Notes under the pieces: model-generated | What the model was told of the DNA's origin: nothing | The model's database searches: none | Seen by the model: the letters and a program-made list of their open reading frames with translations, nothing else | Program-made: the position numbers and the translations under genes | Shown: positions 15,417 to 23,197 of the stretch, one piece after another | How the letters are laid out: every line of letters starts with the position of its first letter | How positions within the stretch are numbered: position 1 is the first letter of the stretch | DNA from: Myxococcales bacterium | GTDB taxonomy: Bacteria > Myxococcota > Polyangia > Polyangiales > Polyangiaceae | DNA length: 64,000 bases | NCBI GenBank assembly: GCA_003151595.1 | Contig: PLXW01000095.1 | Location: forward strand, 1 to 64,000 | Direction: 5' to 3'

Positions 15417-16624
15417 TCTTCGACGATCTCGTCTTCTTCCTCTTCTTCCTCGCGCCGTGCGTCACGCTCTTCCACCGTGTCCGTGACGCCTTCCGGCCGT
15501 GGGTCATCACGGCGTTCGGCGTCGGCTTCTTCCTCTATTTCTCGGCGCTCTACTTCGGCGGCGCGTGGGGAGCGCTGACGGTCGTCATCCTCTTGTGGGA
15601 GTGCGCCACCTCGCGCCTCTATCGCAAGGGATCGCGCTGGTGCTTCTTCGGCATCGCGCAGGCGATCGCGATCCTGTGCGCGTTCAAGTACCTCGTCTTC
15701 TTCGGGCGAGTCTGGAACGACGCGGCGTCGATCGTCTCGCTCCCGCCGCTCCACGGCCTGCCGCGCCTCGTGCTCCCGCTCGGACTCAGCTTCTTCACGT
15801 TCGAGTTCATCAGCTACGCGGCCGACTGCTACGTCGGGAAGATCGCCGGCTCACGCCTCCGTGACTACGCCGCGTTCATCTTCTTCTTTCCGACGATGGT
15901 GTCGGGCCCCATCAAGCGCTTCCCGCAGTTCCGCGCCGAGCTGGAGCACGCGCGCTTCGACCCCGCTGCGGTGTCGCAAGGGATCACCCGCATCGCGGTG
16001 GGCCTCGCGAAGAAGCACGCGCTCGCCGACACGTTCGATCTCTGGGCCTCGCGCCTCAACACCGACGCGCTCTACTCGGCCAGCCGCCTCACGATCGCGT
16101 GGCAGCTCGTCGCCTACGGCTGGAAGATCTACTTCGACTTCTCGAGCTACTCCGACATCGCCATCGGCAGCGGGAAGCTGTTCGGGATCGTCGTGCCGGA
16201 GAACTTCGATTTCCCGTACCTGGCGCGGAACATCGCCGAATTCTGGCGCCGCTGGCACATCTCGCTGCTCGCGTGGCTTCAGAGCTACGTGTTCATCCCG
16301 CTGCTCTTCGCCGGCTGGCGCTTCCCGGGCTTGAACGGCGTGGCGAACCTGCGGCGAATGGCCGTGTGCATCCTCGCCGTCTTCTTCGCGAGCGGCCTGT
16401 GGCACGGCGCCGACTACCACTTCGTCGTGTGGGGGCTCTATCACGGGGTCCTCGTGGCCGGATTCCTGTTCGTCGACAAGCTCATGAAGGACCGAGCGTG
16501 GAAGCTCCCGGCGCCCGTCGGCGTCGCGTTGACGTACGGCGCGGTGAACGCCGGGTACGCTTTCTTCGCGATGGACATGCCGCACGCCTGGTTCGCGCTC
16601 GAACGAATCGCGGGGCTCGTATGA
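15413..16624 (+). CDS. MBOAT-family membrane O-acyltransferase (DltB/AlgI-like)
   Basis: 403 residues from a GTG overlapping the previous stop. At least nine hydrophobic segments give a polytopic inner-membrane protein. The MBOAT signature is complete: YFDFSSYSDIAIG at 240-252, NIAEFWRRWHISL with His282, and ASGLWHGADYHFVVWGLYHG with the invariant His331. These histidines correspond in spacing to the two functional His of DltB. The family moves an acyl group from a cytoplasmic thioester to an acceptor on the outer face. The following genes encode an acyl carrier protein, a loading enzyme, a DltX-like microprotein and an SGNH protein, as in dlt-type systems. Its stop overlaps the next ATG (ATGA). 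Confidence 0.93.
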   Translation: MIFDDLVFFLFFLAPCVTLFHRVRDAFRPWVITAFGVGFFLYFSALYFGGAWGALTVVILLWECATSRLYRKGSRWCFFGIAQAIAILCAFKYLVFFGRVWNDAASIVSLPPLHGLPRLVLPLGLSFFTFEFISYAADCYVGKIAGSRLRDYAAFIFFFPTMVSGPIKRFPQFRAELEHARFDPAAVSQGITRIAVGLAKKHALADTFDLWASRLNTDALYSASRLTIAWQLVAYGWKIYFDFSSYSDIAIGSGKLFGIVVPENFDFPYLARNIAEFWRRWHISLLAWLQSYVFIPLLFAGWRFPGLNGVANLRRMAVCILAVFFASGLWHGADYHFVVWGLYHGVLVAGFLFVDKLMKDRAWKLPAPVGVALTYGAVNAGYAFFAMDMPHAWFALERIAGLV

Positions 16625-18360
16625 GCGAGCGGCTCGATCTCCGCGCGCAGCTCGACGACGCGGTCGACGTGAACGATCAGCTCGCCGCCGTCGCCGCGTT
16701 GCGGTCGCGCGCTGCCGAATTGCGCGACGACGGGATGACGCAGTGTCGACTCGCGGTGCTCACCGGCTACACGTCGACGCTCCTCACCGATCTCGTCTTC
16801 GGCCACGCCTGGCTGCGCGGCGTGAAGCTGGAGACGATGGAGTCGGGCTTCGGTCTCTTCGAGCAGGTGCTCCTCGCGGAAGACCCGGCGTTCAGCGCGT
16901 GGAAGCCCGACGTCGTCTACTTCTGCGTCGGCCTCGAGCACTTCGCGCTCGACTCGGTCGACGCCGAGGTGGCGCGCTGGAAGCGGCTCTGGGAGAAAGC
17001 GCGCGCGCTCTACGGATGCGACGTGGTGATGAACACCGTCGTCGAGCCGCGGTACCGCACGTACGGCAACTACGAGCTCAAGGTCGAAGGGAGCGTCGGC
17101 CGAAAGGTCGCCGAGCTGAACCTCGCCCTCGCGCGCGAAGCGCCGTCGTACGTGCACCTCCACGACGTGAGCTTCCTCGCCTCGAACCTGGGCAAGGACC
17201 AGATGTTCGATCCGAAGTGGCACGCGGTGGCGAAGCTCCCGGCGAACCTCGCGTGCCTGCCGGCTTACGCGAAGAGCGTGGCCGGCGTCATCGCCGCCAT
17301 CCGCGGCAAGTCGAAGAAGTGCCTGGTGCTCGACCTCGACGACACGCTGTGGGGTGGCGTCGTTGGCGACGACGGGGTCGACGGCGTGCGCCTCGGCGCG
17401 GAGAGCGCGGAAGGGGAGAGCTTCGTGCGCTTCCAGACGTACGTGAAGTCGCTGGCCGCGCGCGGCGTGCTCCTCGCGGTGTGCAGCAAGAACGACGACG
17501 CGATCGCGCGCGCCGTGTTCACGCAGCGCCCGGAGATGGTGCTGACGCTCACGGACATCAGCGCGTTCGTGGCGAACTGGGAGCCGAAGGATCAAGGGCT
17601 CCGCGCCATCGCCGCCGCGCTCAACGTGCTCCCCGAGTCAATGGTCTTCGTCGACGACTCGCCGGCCGAGTGCGCGCTCGTTCGAAGCCGCATGCCCGAG
17701 GTGGCGGTGGTGGAGCTCCCGCGCGATCCGTCGCGCTATTGCGAGGCGCTCGCAGCGCACGCCTTCTTCGAGCCGATCGCGATCTCGAACGAAGACCGAC
17801 AGCGCGCGGCTTCGTTCCAGGCAGAAGGGGCGCGCGCGGCGCTGGCCGGCGAGTCCGCCAGCTACGCCGACTACCTGGCGTCGCTGAAGATGGAGACCAC
17901 GATCCGCGCATGGCGCCCCGATGAGAGCCCGCGCGTGACGCAGCTCCTCGCCAAGACGAACCAGTTCAATCTCACCGGGCGTCGCTACACCGATCCGCAA
18001 GTCCGCGCGCTGCTCGACGACGCCGACGTCGTCCCCCTCTGCCTCGATCTGCGCGATCGCTTCGGCGACTACGGTCTCGTCTCGGTGCTCATCGGCCGGT
18101 GCAGCGGCGACGTCTGCGCGATCGAGTGCTGGGTCATGAGCTGCCGTGTGTTCAAGCGCGGCGTCGAGGAGACGATGTTCGCGCACGTGCGCGCCGAGCT
18201 CGCGCGCCGCGGCGTTCGCACGGTGCGCGGAACGCTCGTGCCCACGCCGCGCAACGGCTACGTGACCGATCTGTTCGCGTCGCTCGGCTTCACGCGCGAG
18301 CATGGCGACAGCGACCACGAGCAGCGCTGGGAGCTCCCGCTCTCCGAGGAGCAGGCATGA
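16621..18360 (+). CDS. FkbH/HAD-IIIC family glyceryl-ACP-forming enzyme
   Basis: 579 residues. FkbH-type proteins load the phosphoglyceryl group of 1,3-bisphosphoglycerate onto a carrier protein and remove the phosphate, giving glyceryl-S-ACP for polyketides. The domains are: an N-terminal SGNH-like region (about 40-215, with CRLAVLTGYTSTLL and ENR-like turns), a HAD phosphatase core with motif I LDLDDTLWGGVVGDDG (Asp238, Asp240), CSKNDDAIA, and FVDDSPAEC. A C-terminal GNAT-like region carries the family hallmark TNQFNLTGRRY. There is no polyketide synthase nearby. It is coupled to MBOAT upstream and ACP downstream by 4-base overlaps, so its product is most likely delivered to that ACP. The glyceryl identity is inferred from the family. 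Confidence 0.9.
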   Translation: MSERLDLRAQLDDAVDVNDQLAAVAALRSRAAELRDDGMTQCRLAVLTGYTSTLLTDLVFGHAWLRGVKLETMESGFGLFEQVLLAEDPAFSAWKPDVVYFCVGLEHFALDSVDAEVARWKRLWEKARALYGCDVVMNTVVEPRYRTYGNYELKVEGSVGRKVAELNLALAREAPSYVHLHDVSFLASNLGKDQMFDPKWHAVAKLPANLACLPAYAKSVAGVIAAIRGKSKKCLVLDLDDTLWGGVVGDDGVDGVRLGAESAEGESFVRFQTYVKSLAARGVLLAVCSKNDDAIARAVFTQRPEMVLTLTDISAFVANWEPKDQGLRAIAAALNVLPESMVFVDDSPAECALVRSRMPEVAVVELPRDPSRYCEALAAHAFFEPIAISNEDRQRAASFQAEGARAALAGESASYADYLASLKMETTIRAWRPDESPRVTQLLAKTNQFNLTGRRYTDPQVRALLDDADVVPLCLDLRDRFGDYGLVSVLIGRCSGDVCAIECWVMSCRVFKRGVEETMFAHVRAELARRGVRTVRGTLVPTPRNGYVTDLFASLGFTREHGDSDHEQRWELPLSEEQA

Positions 18361-18605
18361 CGAGGGGCGACGTCGAGACGATGCTCACGGCCGTGTTCGC
18401 GCGCGTCTTCGGCCGCGCGGTCACGCTCCGCGACGCGATGACGGCGCAAGACGTCGAGGGGTGGGACTCGCTCACCAACGTCCGCCTGCTCGACGCGGTC
18501 GAGCGGCAGTTCAAGATCTCGCTGGCCGTGTCGGAGGTGATGGCGCTCGAGTCGGTGGGCTCGCTCATCGATACGATTCACGGCAAGGTCGCGCGCGATG
18601 CGTGA
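18357..18605 (+). CDS. Acyl carrier protein (DltC-like role)
   Basis: 82 residues. A four-helix carrier protein whose Ser38 in VEGWDSLTNVRLL should receive 4'-phosphopantetheine. Hydrophobic and acidic spacing after the serine (VERQFKISLAVSEVMALESVG) is standard. The ATG overlaps the FkbH stop (ATGA), and the microprotein gene begins inside its last codons (18598). Placement between an FkbH loader and membrane acyl-transfer parts suggests it carries the glyceryl-type thioester to the MBOAT on the cytoplasmic face. Confidence 0.92.
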   Translation: MTRGDVETMLTAVFARVFGRAVTLRDAMTAQDVEGWDSLTNVRLLDAVERQFKISLAVSEVMALESVGSLIDTIHGKVARDA

Positions 18606-18771
18606 GCGACTCACGCGCGCGCTGGCGGTCCTCGGCGGGTTGCGCCCGCTCGACGAGGGCGCGCCGCGCTGGGTCGCGACCGTGGCCATCCCGCTGTGGT
18701 GGGTGACGCTCATCCTCGTCGCGCTGGCGTTCGCGGGGCAGAGCATCAAGTTCGTCTACATCGACTTCTGA
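18598..18771 (+). CDS. 57-residue DltX-like membrane microprotein
   Basis: A small open frame starting ATGCGTGAG, overlapping the last eight bases of the ACP gene and ending TAC ATC GAC TTC TGA. The product has a basic amphipathic N-terminus (MRERLTRALAVLGGLRPLDE), one membrane helix (WVATVAIPLWWVTLILVAL) and a C-terminus KFVYIDF. In Gram-positive dlt operons the microprotein DltX is likewise ~50 residues with one helix and a conserved aromatic F-x-Y-x-x-F end that takes part in acyl transfer. The F-V-Y-I-D-F end here fits that pattern. Size, topology, position between ACP and SGNH genes and C-terminal motif agree. Function by analogy, not shown. Confidence 0.8.
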   Translation: MRERLTRALAVLGGLRPLDEGAPRWVATVAIPLWWVTLILVALAFAGQSIKFVYIDF

Positions 18772-18778
18772 GCCACGC

Positions 18779-19774
18779 ATGCGAACCCAAACCAGACGGC
18801 TCTGGCCTCAGTTGCTCGCGTTCGCGATCGCGCTGGTCGTGATCGATCGCGCGGTGCACGCCTACGCCCTCCGTCACGCCAACGGGCTCGTGCGCGTGGA
18901 GCAAGCGCTCCAGAGCTCCGCGCTCGCGACCCCGGCTGCGCAGACGATCGTGCTCTCCGGCGACTCCGACATGGAGTCGGCGATCGACACTGGCGAGATC
19001 CTCGCCGGCCTCGCCGCGCGCGGCGTTACGAACCAGCGCCTCGCGAACCTCGCGCTCGGCGGTACCGACGCCGACGTCCGCTTCATGGCGCTCCGAGAGT
19101 ACCTCGAACGCGGCGGGAAGATGGACACGCTCGTCCTCGGGTACCGCGGCACCGAGCCAGCCGACGACGAGCCGCTCCGCCCCGGCTCGTACACCGGCAA
19201 CAACGCCGTCGTCTTCACGTGGGGAAGGTTCGGCGATCTCGCGATCTACCACCCGCACGCATCTTTCGCGGCGGTCGACGACGCGCTCCGTTTCACCCTG
19301 TTTCGCGCGACGGCGATCGGCGCAAACCGCCAGGCGCTCTGGGCGAAGGTCACGCGAGCCGAGGCGCGCCTGGGAATGCGGCCGTTCGGCGCGACGAACG
19401 CGTACGGCGTGGTCGCCGAGTTCTCCAAGCTCGCCGAGGCGCACGACGCGCCGGCGCAAACGACGGCGTGGGCGCTCGGCCGATGGTACCGCGCGATCGT
19501 CTCACTCGCCGCGAGCCACGGAGCGCGCATCACGTTCGTGCGCCTGCCGGCATTGAAGCGCTCGGAGCAGACCTACTTCGCCAACGACGAGAGCCGGCGC
19601 GCGTACGACGCGCTCCTCGAGGGCGTGGCCGGCGCGCACGGAGGACGTCGCGTCGATCTCTCCGCGGAGCCGTGGGTCGGCGACTGGCTCATTGTCGACG
19701 GCCTCCACTTCACCAACCGCGGAGCGGCGCTCGTCTCGCGCGCCATGGGCGAGGCGCTCGCGGAGATGCGCTAA
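18779..19774 (+). CDS. Membrane-anchored SGNH-fold protein (DltD-like acyl transfer partner)
   Basis: 331 residues. An N-terminal uncleaved anchor (LLAFAIALVVIDRAVHAYAL) puts the remainder outside the inner membrane. The SGNH hydrolase blocks are present: VLSGDSDMESAI with nucleophile Ser63, LANLALGG with Asn90 and the terminal VDGLHFTNRGA with the Asp307/His310 pair. The GDSD-M-S pattern and overall layout resemble DltD and other acyltransferases that finish surface-polymer modification. It starts seven bases after the microprotein. Likely role: receive the acyl group from the MBOAT/microprotein and pass it to an extracytoplasmic glycan, or hydrolyse it. The acceptor is unknown. Confidence 0.85.
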   Translation: MRTQTRRLWPQLLAFAIALVVIDRAVHAYALRHANGLVRVEQALQSSALATPAAQTIVLSGDSDMESAIDTGEILAGLAARGVTNQRLANLALGGTDADVRFMALREYLERGGKMDTLVLGYRGTEPADDEPLRPGSYTGNNAVVFTWGRFGDLAIYHPHASFAAVDDALRFTLFRATAIGANRQALWAKVTRAEARLGMRPFGATNAYGVVAEFSKLAEAHDAPAQTTAWALGRWYRAIVSLAASHGARITFVRLPALKRSEQTYFANDESRRAYDALLEGVAGAHGGRRVDLSAEPWVGDWLIVDGLHFTNRGAALVSRAMGEALAEMR

Positions 19775-19783
19775 CGTCGTCGC

Positions 19784-20356
19784 ATGGGCTCCGCAGACTC
19801 GCTGCGCGTGACTCTCGCCGATCGCGCCGACGTCGCCACGATCCTCGCGCTCTCGAACGACGCCGCCGCGCGCACCCCCGCGAACTTCGCGACCGCGCCC
19901 GAGCCGCTGGCGGACTGGGAAGCGTCGTTCGATCAGGCGAGCGCGATGTACCCGTGACTCGTGGCGAAGGACGGCGCGCGCATCGTCGGCTTCGCGCGCG
20001 GCTCGTCGCATCGCGCGCGCGGCGCGTACGCCTGGACGGCGGAGGTTTCGGTGTATGTCGCGTTCGACACGCACGCGCGCCGCGTCGGCACGCGCCTGTA
20101 CGAACGCCTCGTCCCGACGATGCGCGCGCAAGGCTACGTGACGCTCCTCGCCGGCATCACGCCCGGCAATCCGGCGAGCGAGCGCCTGCACGCGCGCTTC
20201 GGGTTCGTGCGCTGCGGCACCTATCACCGCGCGGGGTGGAAGCTCGGCGCGTGGCATGACGTCGGATACTGGGAGCTCCACCTCGCGCCGGAGAACGAGC
20301 CGCCGCGCGCGATCCAGCCGGTGCGCCACGTGTGGGACGGCACGACGAGCGCGTGA
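19784..20356 (+). pseudogene. GNAT acetyltransferase (phosphinothricin-acetyltransferase-like) with in-frame TGA
   Basis: Reading from the ATG at 19784 gives a GNAT N-terminus (SLRVTLADRADVATILALSN, then FDQASAMYP). Codon 58 is TGA at 19955-19957. The frame continues without further stops as LVAKDGARIVGFARGSS, VSVYVAFDTHARRVGTRLYE, GITPGNPASERLHARFGF and WHDVGYWEL, all diagnostic of the Pat/Bar-like family. Homologues normally have Pro-Trp-Leu-Val-Ala here, so the change is TGG to TGA, a single nonsense mutation. A GTG at 19961 could start a truncated product lacking the first strand and helix. A read error or very recent inactivation are both possible; no other decay is seen. It follows the acylation operon by 9 bases. 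Confidence 0.85.
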
Positions 20357-20362
20357 GCGCGA

Positions 20363-21292
20363 TCAGAGCGCCGCTTCGTCGATCACGCGCACGTGCACCA
20401 CGCGCGATCGCTTCGCACCGATGTTCGCGAGGTCGCCCCACGTGCCTCCGACGCCGACGGGCATTCCCGCGGTGCACCGGCGATTGAGCCCGGTCCCTTC
20501 GCACACGTCGTCCGGCGCTGCGCCCGCGCCGATCGTCCGCTTCTCTCCGCTCGGCAACGCGCGCTCGGCAACGATCCGCAGCTGCGCCCGAAGCCCACGC
20601 GCGCCGTGCGGAAGCTTCGCGCGCTTGCTCGTCGCGAGCCGGACGAGCTCTCGCGCCACGTCGTTCCACGCGCCCAGGTCCCCGTCCGCCGAAACGACGC
20701 GTGCGCTCACCGCGGTGCCGGTCGCGTCGCACTCGATCTCGAGCGTGGCGGTACCGACGTCGGGCGCGAGGCTGGGAGACGCCGCGTCGTGCGCGACCGA
20801 CACGAACGCCCCCGCTGCGCCGAGCCCCATCGCGCGGTCGCGCGCGTCCGACGGTCCGCGGACGCTGTCCTCGATCGACAGCGTCGCCTCCGCCCGCTCG
20901 ATGCCGGCGCGCCCGCCCGCCATCGCCACCTGCTTCCAGTAATCGCCGACGCCGAGAGCGACCGGCGCGGCGTCGGCGCGCGGCGACGGCGGTCCGGGGG
21001 GCTCCGGCACGACGTCGAGCGCCGTGGGCTCCTTCGCTGCGGGCGATCGCGCGCGCGTTCGTGCCTTCGCGACGACGGCGTCGACCGTGGCCACGGCGGT
21101 CGCGCCTACCGGCTCAGCAGTCGGGGGCGCGAGGGGAGGGGGCGGCTCTTCGCTCACCTCGAAGACGTCGTCGGTCGTCGCCGTCGCCGCTGATTCGCGC
21201 GCGACCGGGCGATGCGCGGCCAGGACGACGAGCAGCGCCGCGTGCGCGCAGAGCGCGGCGACGAGAGCCGAGGGGAACCGGGAGCCGCGCAA
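20363..21292 (-). CDS. TonB-like periplasm-spanning protein of unknown partner
   Basis: 309 residues. It starts at TTG with a good ribosome-binding site (AAGGTG, 5-base spacing). The N-terminus has one signal-anchor helix (SALVAALCAHAALLVVLAAH), then an acidic Pro-rich stretch (EEPPPPLAPPTAEP, PEPPGPPSPRADAAP) as in TonB/TolA proteins. The C-terminal part (from about residue 175) has TATLEIECDATGTAVSARVV and a helix VARELVRLATSKRAKLP, resembling the strand-helix layout of the TonB_C/AgmX-like fold. No ExbB/ExbD genes are adjacent. An energy-transducer or scaffold role is inference. The upstream region contains the phased dyad array at 21381-21540. Confidence 0.65.
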   Translation of the reverse strand: MRGSRFPSALVAALCAHAALLVVLAAHRPVARESAATATTDDVFEVSEEPPPPLAPPTAEPVGATAVATVDAVVAKARTRARSPAAKEPTALDVVPEPPGPPSPRADAAPVALGVGDYWKQVAMAGGRAGIERAEATLSIEDSVRGPSDARDRAMGLGAAGAFVSVAHDAASPSLAPDVGTATLEIECDATGTAVSARVVSADGDLGAWNDVARELVRLATSKRAKLPHGARGLRAQLRIVAERALPSGEKRTIGAGAAPDDVCEGTGLNRRCTAGMPVGVGGTWGDLANIGAKRSRVVHVRVIDEAAL

Positions 21293-21380
21293 GCGTTCAC
21301 CTTACGCGGCGAAGAACACCGGAGCACGCCAGGGCATTCCGGGCAGTGAGGCGCGTCGTGAGAGCGCGTGCCGGCGGCGT

Positions 21381-21540
21381 ATTGGGACCCACCCAATCGG
21401 CATTGGGAGGGTCCCGATGTGACATCGGGACGGACCAATCGCGGATCGGTATGTTCCAATGTCGCATCGGGATCATCCCGATACGACATCGGGTGCATCC
21501 CAATCGCACATCGGGAGGGCCCCGATCCGACATTGGGACC
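21381..21540. repeat. Phased array of seven imperfect palindromes, ~21-22 bp period
   Basis: Seven degenerate units of the form CCCGAT-nnnn-ATCGGGA or CCAAT-nnnn-ATTGGGA, centred near 21400, 21421, 21443, 21464, 21485, 21507 and 21529, fill the gap between the GH5 gene stop and the TTG start of the TonB-like gene. Unit two (TCCCGATGTGACATCGGGA) is nearly perfect. The 21-22 base period is two helical turns, so all dyads face the same side of the DNA. This fits an operator array for a dimeric regulator; the upstream position relative to the minus-strand gene at 20363-21292 supports that. The rest of the 295-base gap shows nothing else. Confidence 0.8.
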
Positions 21541-21587
21541 GACCGATAGCTCGCCAGGACCGACCGAATCGGCTCACGGACGAGCGC

Positions 21588-22931
21588 TCAGAACTTCTGC
21601 AAGTGCGTCTGGTACGTCACGCCGAAGTCGATCGTCGGCGTGCCCGTGTAGTCCGTGACCAGCACCGGCGTCGTGTCCGTGTTCCACGACCACGCCAGGT
21701 ACCCTTGCCCCTGCGACTCCGCCCACGTCAGCATCCCGTCGAACCACGTCTCCACGTCGCTCACCTGCGTCGTCGAGAACGCCGCCGCGCTCGACGTGCT
21801 GTACGCCGAGATCCCCACCTCGCCGATTACCACCGGAAACCCCGCCGCCAGCACGGTCGTGGCCGACGTGTTCGTCGCCGTCACCGCCGCGGAGTTGCAC
21901 ATGAGCGAGGCGCCGTACCCATTGTACTGACTCGGGCATCCGGTCTGCGTGGAGTTGAAGTCGTAGGCGTGCCACGACGCGGCCACGTTCTCGATGCTGA
22001 TCCCGTTCAGCGGTGCCGCCAGATTCGGAATGCTCTTCACCGACGCTACCCACTGCGACATGTCGCTCGAGTACCCGAGCCCGCCGAGGATCACGACGTT
22101 CTGCGCGCCGGCGTTTCGCACGGCCTGAAGCATCGAGGCCATCCCCGCGACGGTGTACGTCGTGCCGTTCGACTGCGCGCACGCGCCGCCGCTCACCCAG
22201 CAATTCCAGTCGGTGATGAACGGCTCGTTGAACAGATCGAAGACGACCGAGCCGTTCGAGGCGAACGTCTTGGCGACCTGCGACCAGAACGTCGGCGAGT
22301 GATCGGCGTCGGCCATCGGCGCCTGGCTCTTCGCGAGCGTCGTCCCCGGCGCGGTCCAGTGCAGATCGAGGACGACGATCATCCCGTTCTGCGTGAGCAG
22401 GTTCACCCATCCTTCGATGGCCGTCTGGTAGTTCGCGCCGCCGTACGCGGCGGCGACGCCGTTGATGCCGAGCCAGCAGTCTTCGTTCATCGGCACGCGC
22501 ACGGCGTTGACGTGCCACGTCTTCATGGCGTCGATGCTCGCCTGATCGGCGGGGCCGTCGAAGAACCCGCTCGACGTGCACATGAACTCGGTCCCCGAGC
22601 GATCGACGCCGTGCAGCTGAACGATCGCGTTCGCGCCGTCGACGATGTGTCCCGGCGCTCCGTTCGCGCCCATGACGACGTGCAGGCCCGGCGTGACGGT
22701 GCCTCCGTCGCCTGATCCGCCGCCATCGGCGCCCGCTTCGTTCGGCGCGCCCGGTTCGTTTGCGTCGACCGCGCCGGCGTCGTCGTCTCCGCCGACGAGG
22801 CCTCCGTCGTCGCCGGAGCTGGCGTCAGCGTTCGGCGATCCGTTCGCCGTGCTCGCTGCGCTGCTGCATCCGAGCGCCTCGGCGGCCAGGACGAGGAGGA
22901 CCACCGATGCGCATCTCATGCCGGCGCCCAT
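21588..22931 (-). CDS. Secreted lipoprotein glycoside hydrolase family 5 (endoglucanase-like)
   Basis: 447 residues. The signal peptide MRCASVVLLVLAAEALGC ends at lipidated Cys22 and is followed by an Asp/Gly/Asn-rich spacer (23-80). The TIM barrel begins at HVVMGANGAPGHIVDGAN. GH5 landmarks: WHVNAVRVPMNEDCW, MIVVLDLHW, acid/base Glu236 in VFDLFNEPF, SWHAYDF, and nucleophile Glu371 in VVIGEVGIS. All catalytic residues are present, so hydrolysis of a beta-1,4-glucan or related polymer outside the cell is expected; the exact substrate cannot be read. Paired Cys suggest disulfides. It stands downstream of the small-protein gene by 8 bases on the same strand's opposite side of transcription order and has its own start at ATG 22931. 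Confidence 0.9.
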   Translation of the reverse strand: MGAGMRCASVVLLVLAAEALGCSSAASTANGSPNADASSGDDGGLVGGDDDAGAVDANEPGAPNEAGADGGGSGDGGTVTPGLHVVMGANGAPGHIVDGANAIVQLHGVDRSGTEFMCTSSGFFDGPADQASIDAMKTWHVNAVRVPMNEDCWLGINGVAAAYGGANYQTAIEGWVNLLTQNGMIVVLDLHWTAPGTTLAKSQAPMADADHSPTFWSQVAKTFASNGSVVFDLFNEPFITDWNCWVSGGACAQSNGTTYTVAGMASMLQAVRNAGAQNVVILGGLGYSSDMSQWVASVKSIPNLAAPLNGISIENVAASWHAYDFNSTQTGCPSQYNGYGASLMCNSAAVTATNTSATTVLAAGFPVVIGEVGISAYSTSSAAAFSTTQVSDVETWFDGMLTWAESQGQGYLAWSWNTDTTPVLVTDYTGTPTIDFGVTYQTHLQKF

Positions 22932-22939
22932 GCCTGAGC

Positions 22940-23197
22940 CTAGCGCGCATGCCCCGCTTGCGCCGCGAGCTTCATCATCATGGCCAGCGCCGTCTCCAGC
23001 TCCTCGCGCGTCGGTTGCACCGCTTGCTCGGCGAGCGCCGACTTCAGCTCGATCAAGCGCGCGCCGAGGTCCTCGTAGTGACGCCGCTCGCGATCACTCG
23101 CCGCGGTCTTCTTCCACCGCGCGACGATCTCGCGCAGCTCGTCGAGATCGCTCTCAGCGAGCAGCTGCGCCAGCTGCGCGGCCATCGGTTCGCTCAC
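22940..23197 (-). CDS. Small helical protein of unknown function
   Basis: 85 residues from a GTG that overlaps the stop of the upstream kinase-like lipoprotein gene (GTGA at 23194-23197); an internal ATG at 23185 is an alternative. The sequence is almost entirely amphipathic helix, rich in Leu, Ala, Glu and Arg (LAQLLAESDLDELREIVARW, LGARLIELKSALAEQ), with no Cys, signal peptide or known motif. Coupling to the Fam20-like protein suggests shared expression, although this product would stay in the cytoplasm. Confidence 0.6.
   Translation of the reverse strand: MSEPMAAQLAQLLAESDLDELREIVARWKKTAASDRERRHYEDLGARLIELKSALAEQAVQPTREELETALAMMMKLAAQAGHAR

Noticed and set aside
19955..19957. Selenocysteine or other TGA recoding in the GNAT
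   Set aside because: The position is a conserved Trp in the family, no SECIS-like hairpin is evident just downstream, and the rest of the window uses TGA freely as stop.
21381..21540. CRISPR array
   Set aside because: Units are 21-22 bases end to end with no unique spacers, and no cas genes are present; the units are degenerate palindromes.
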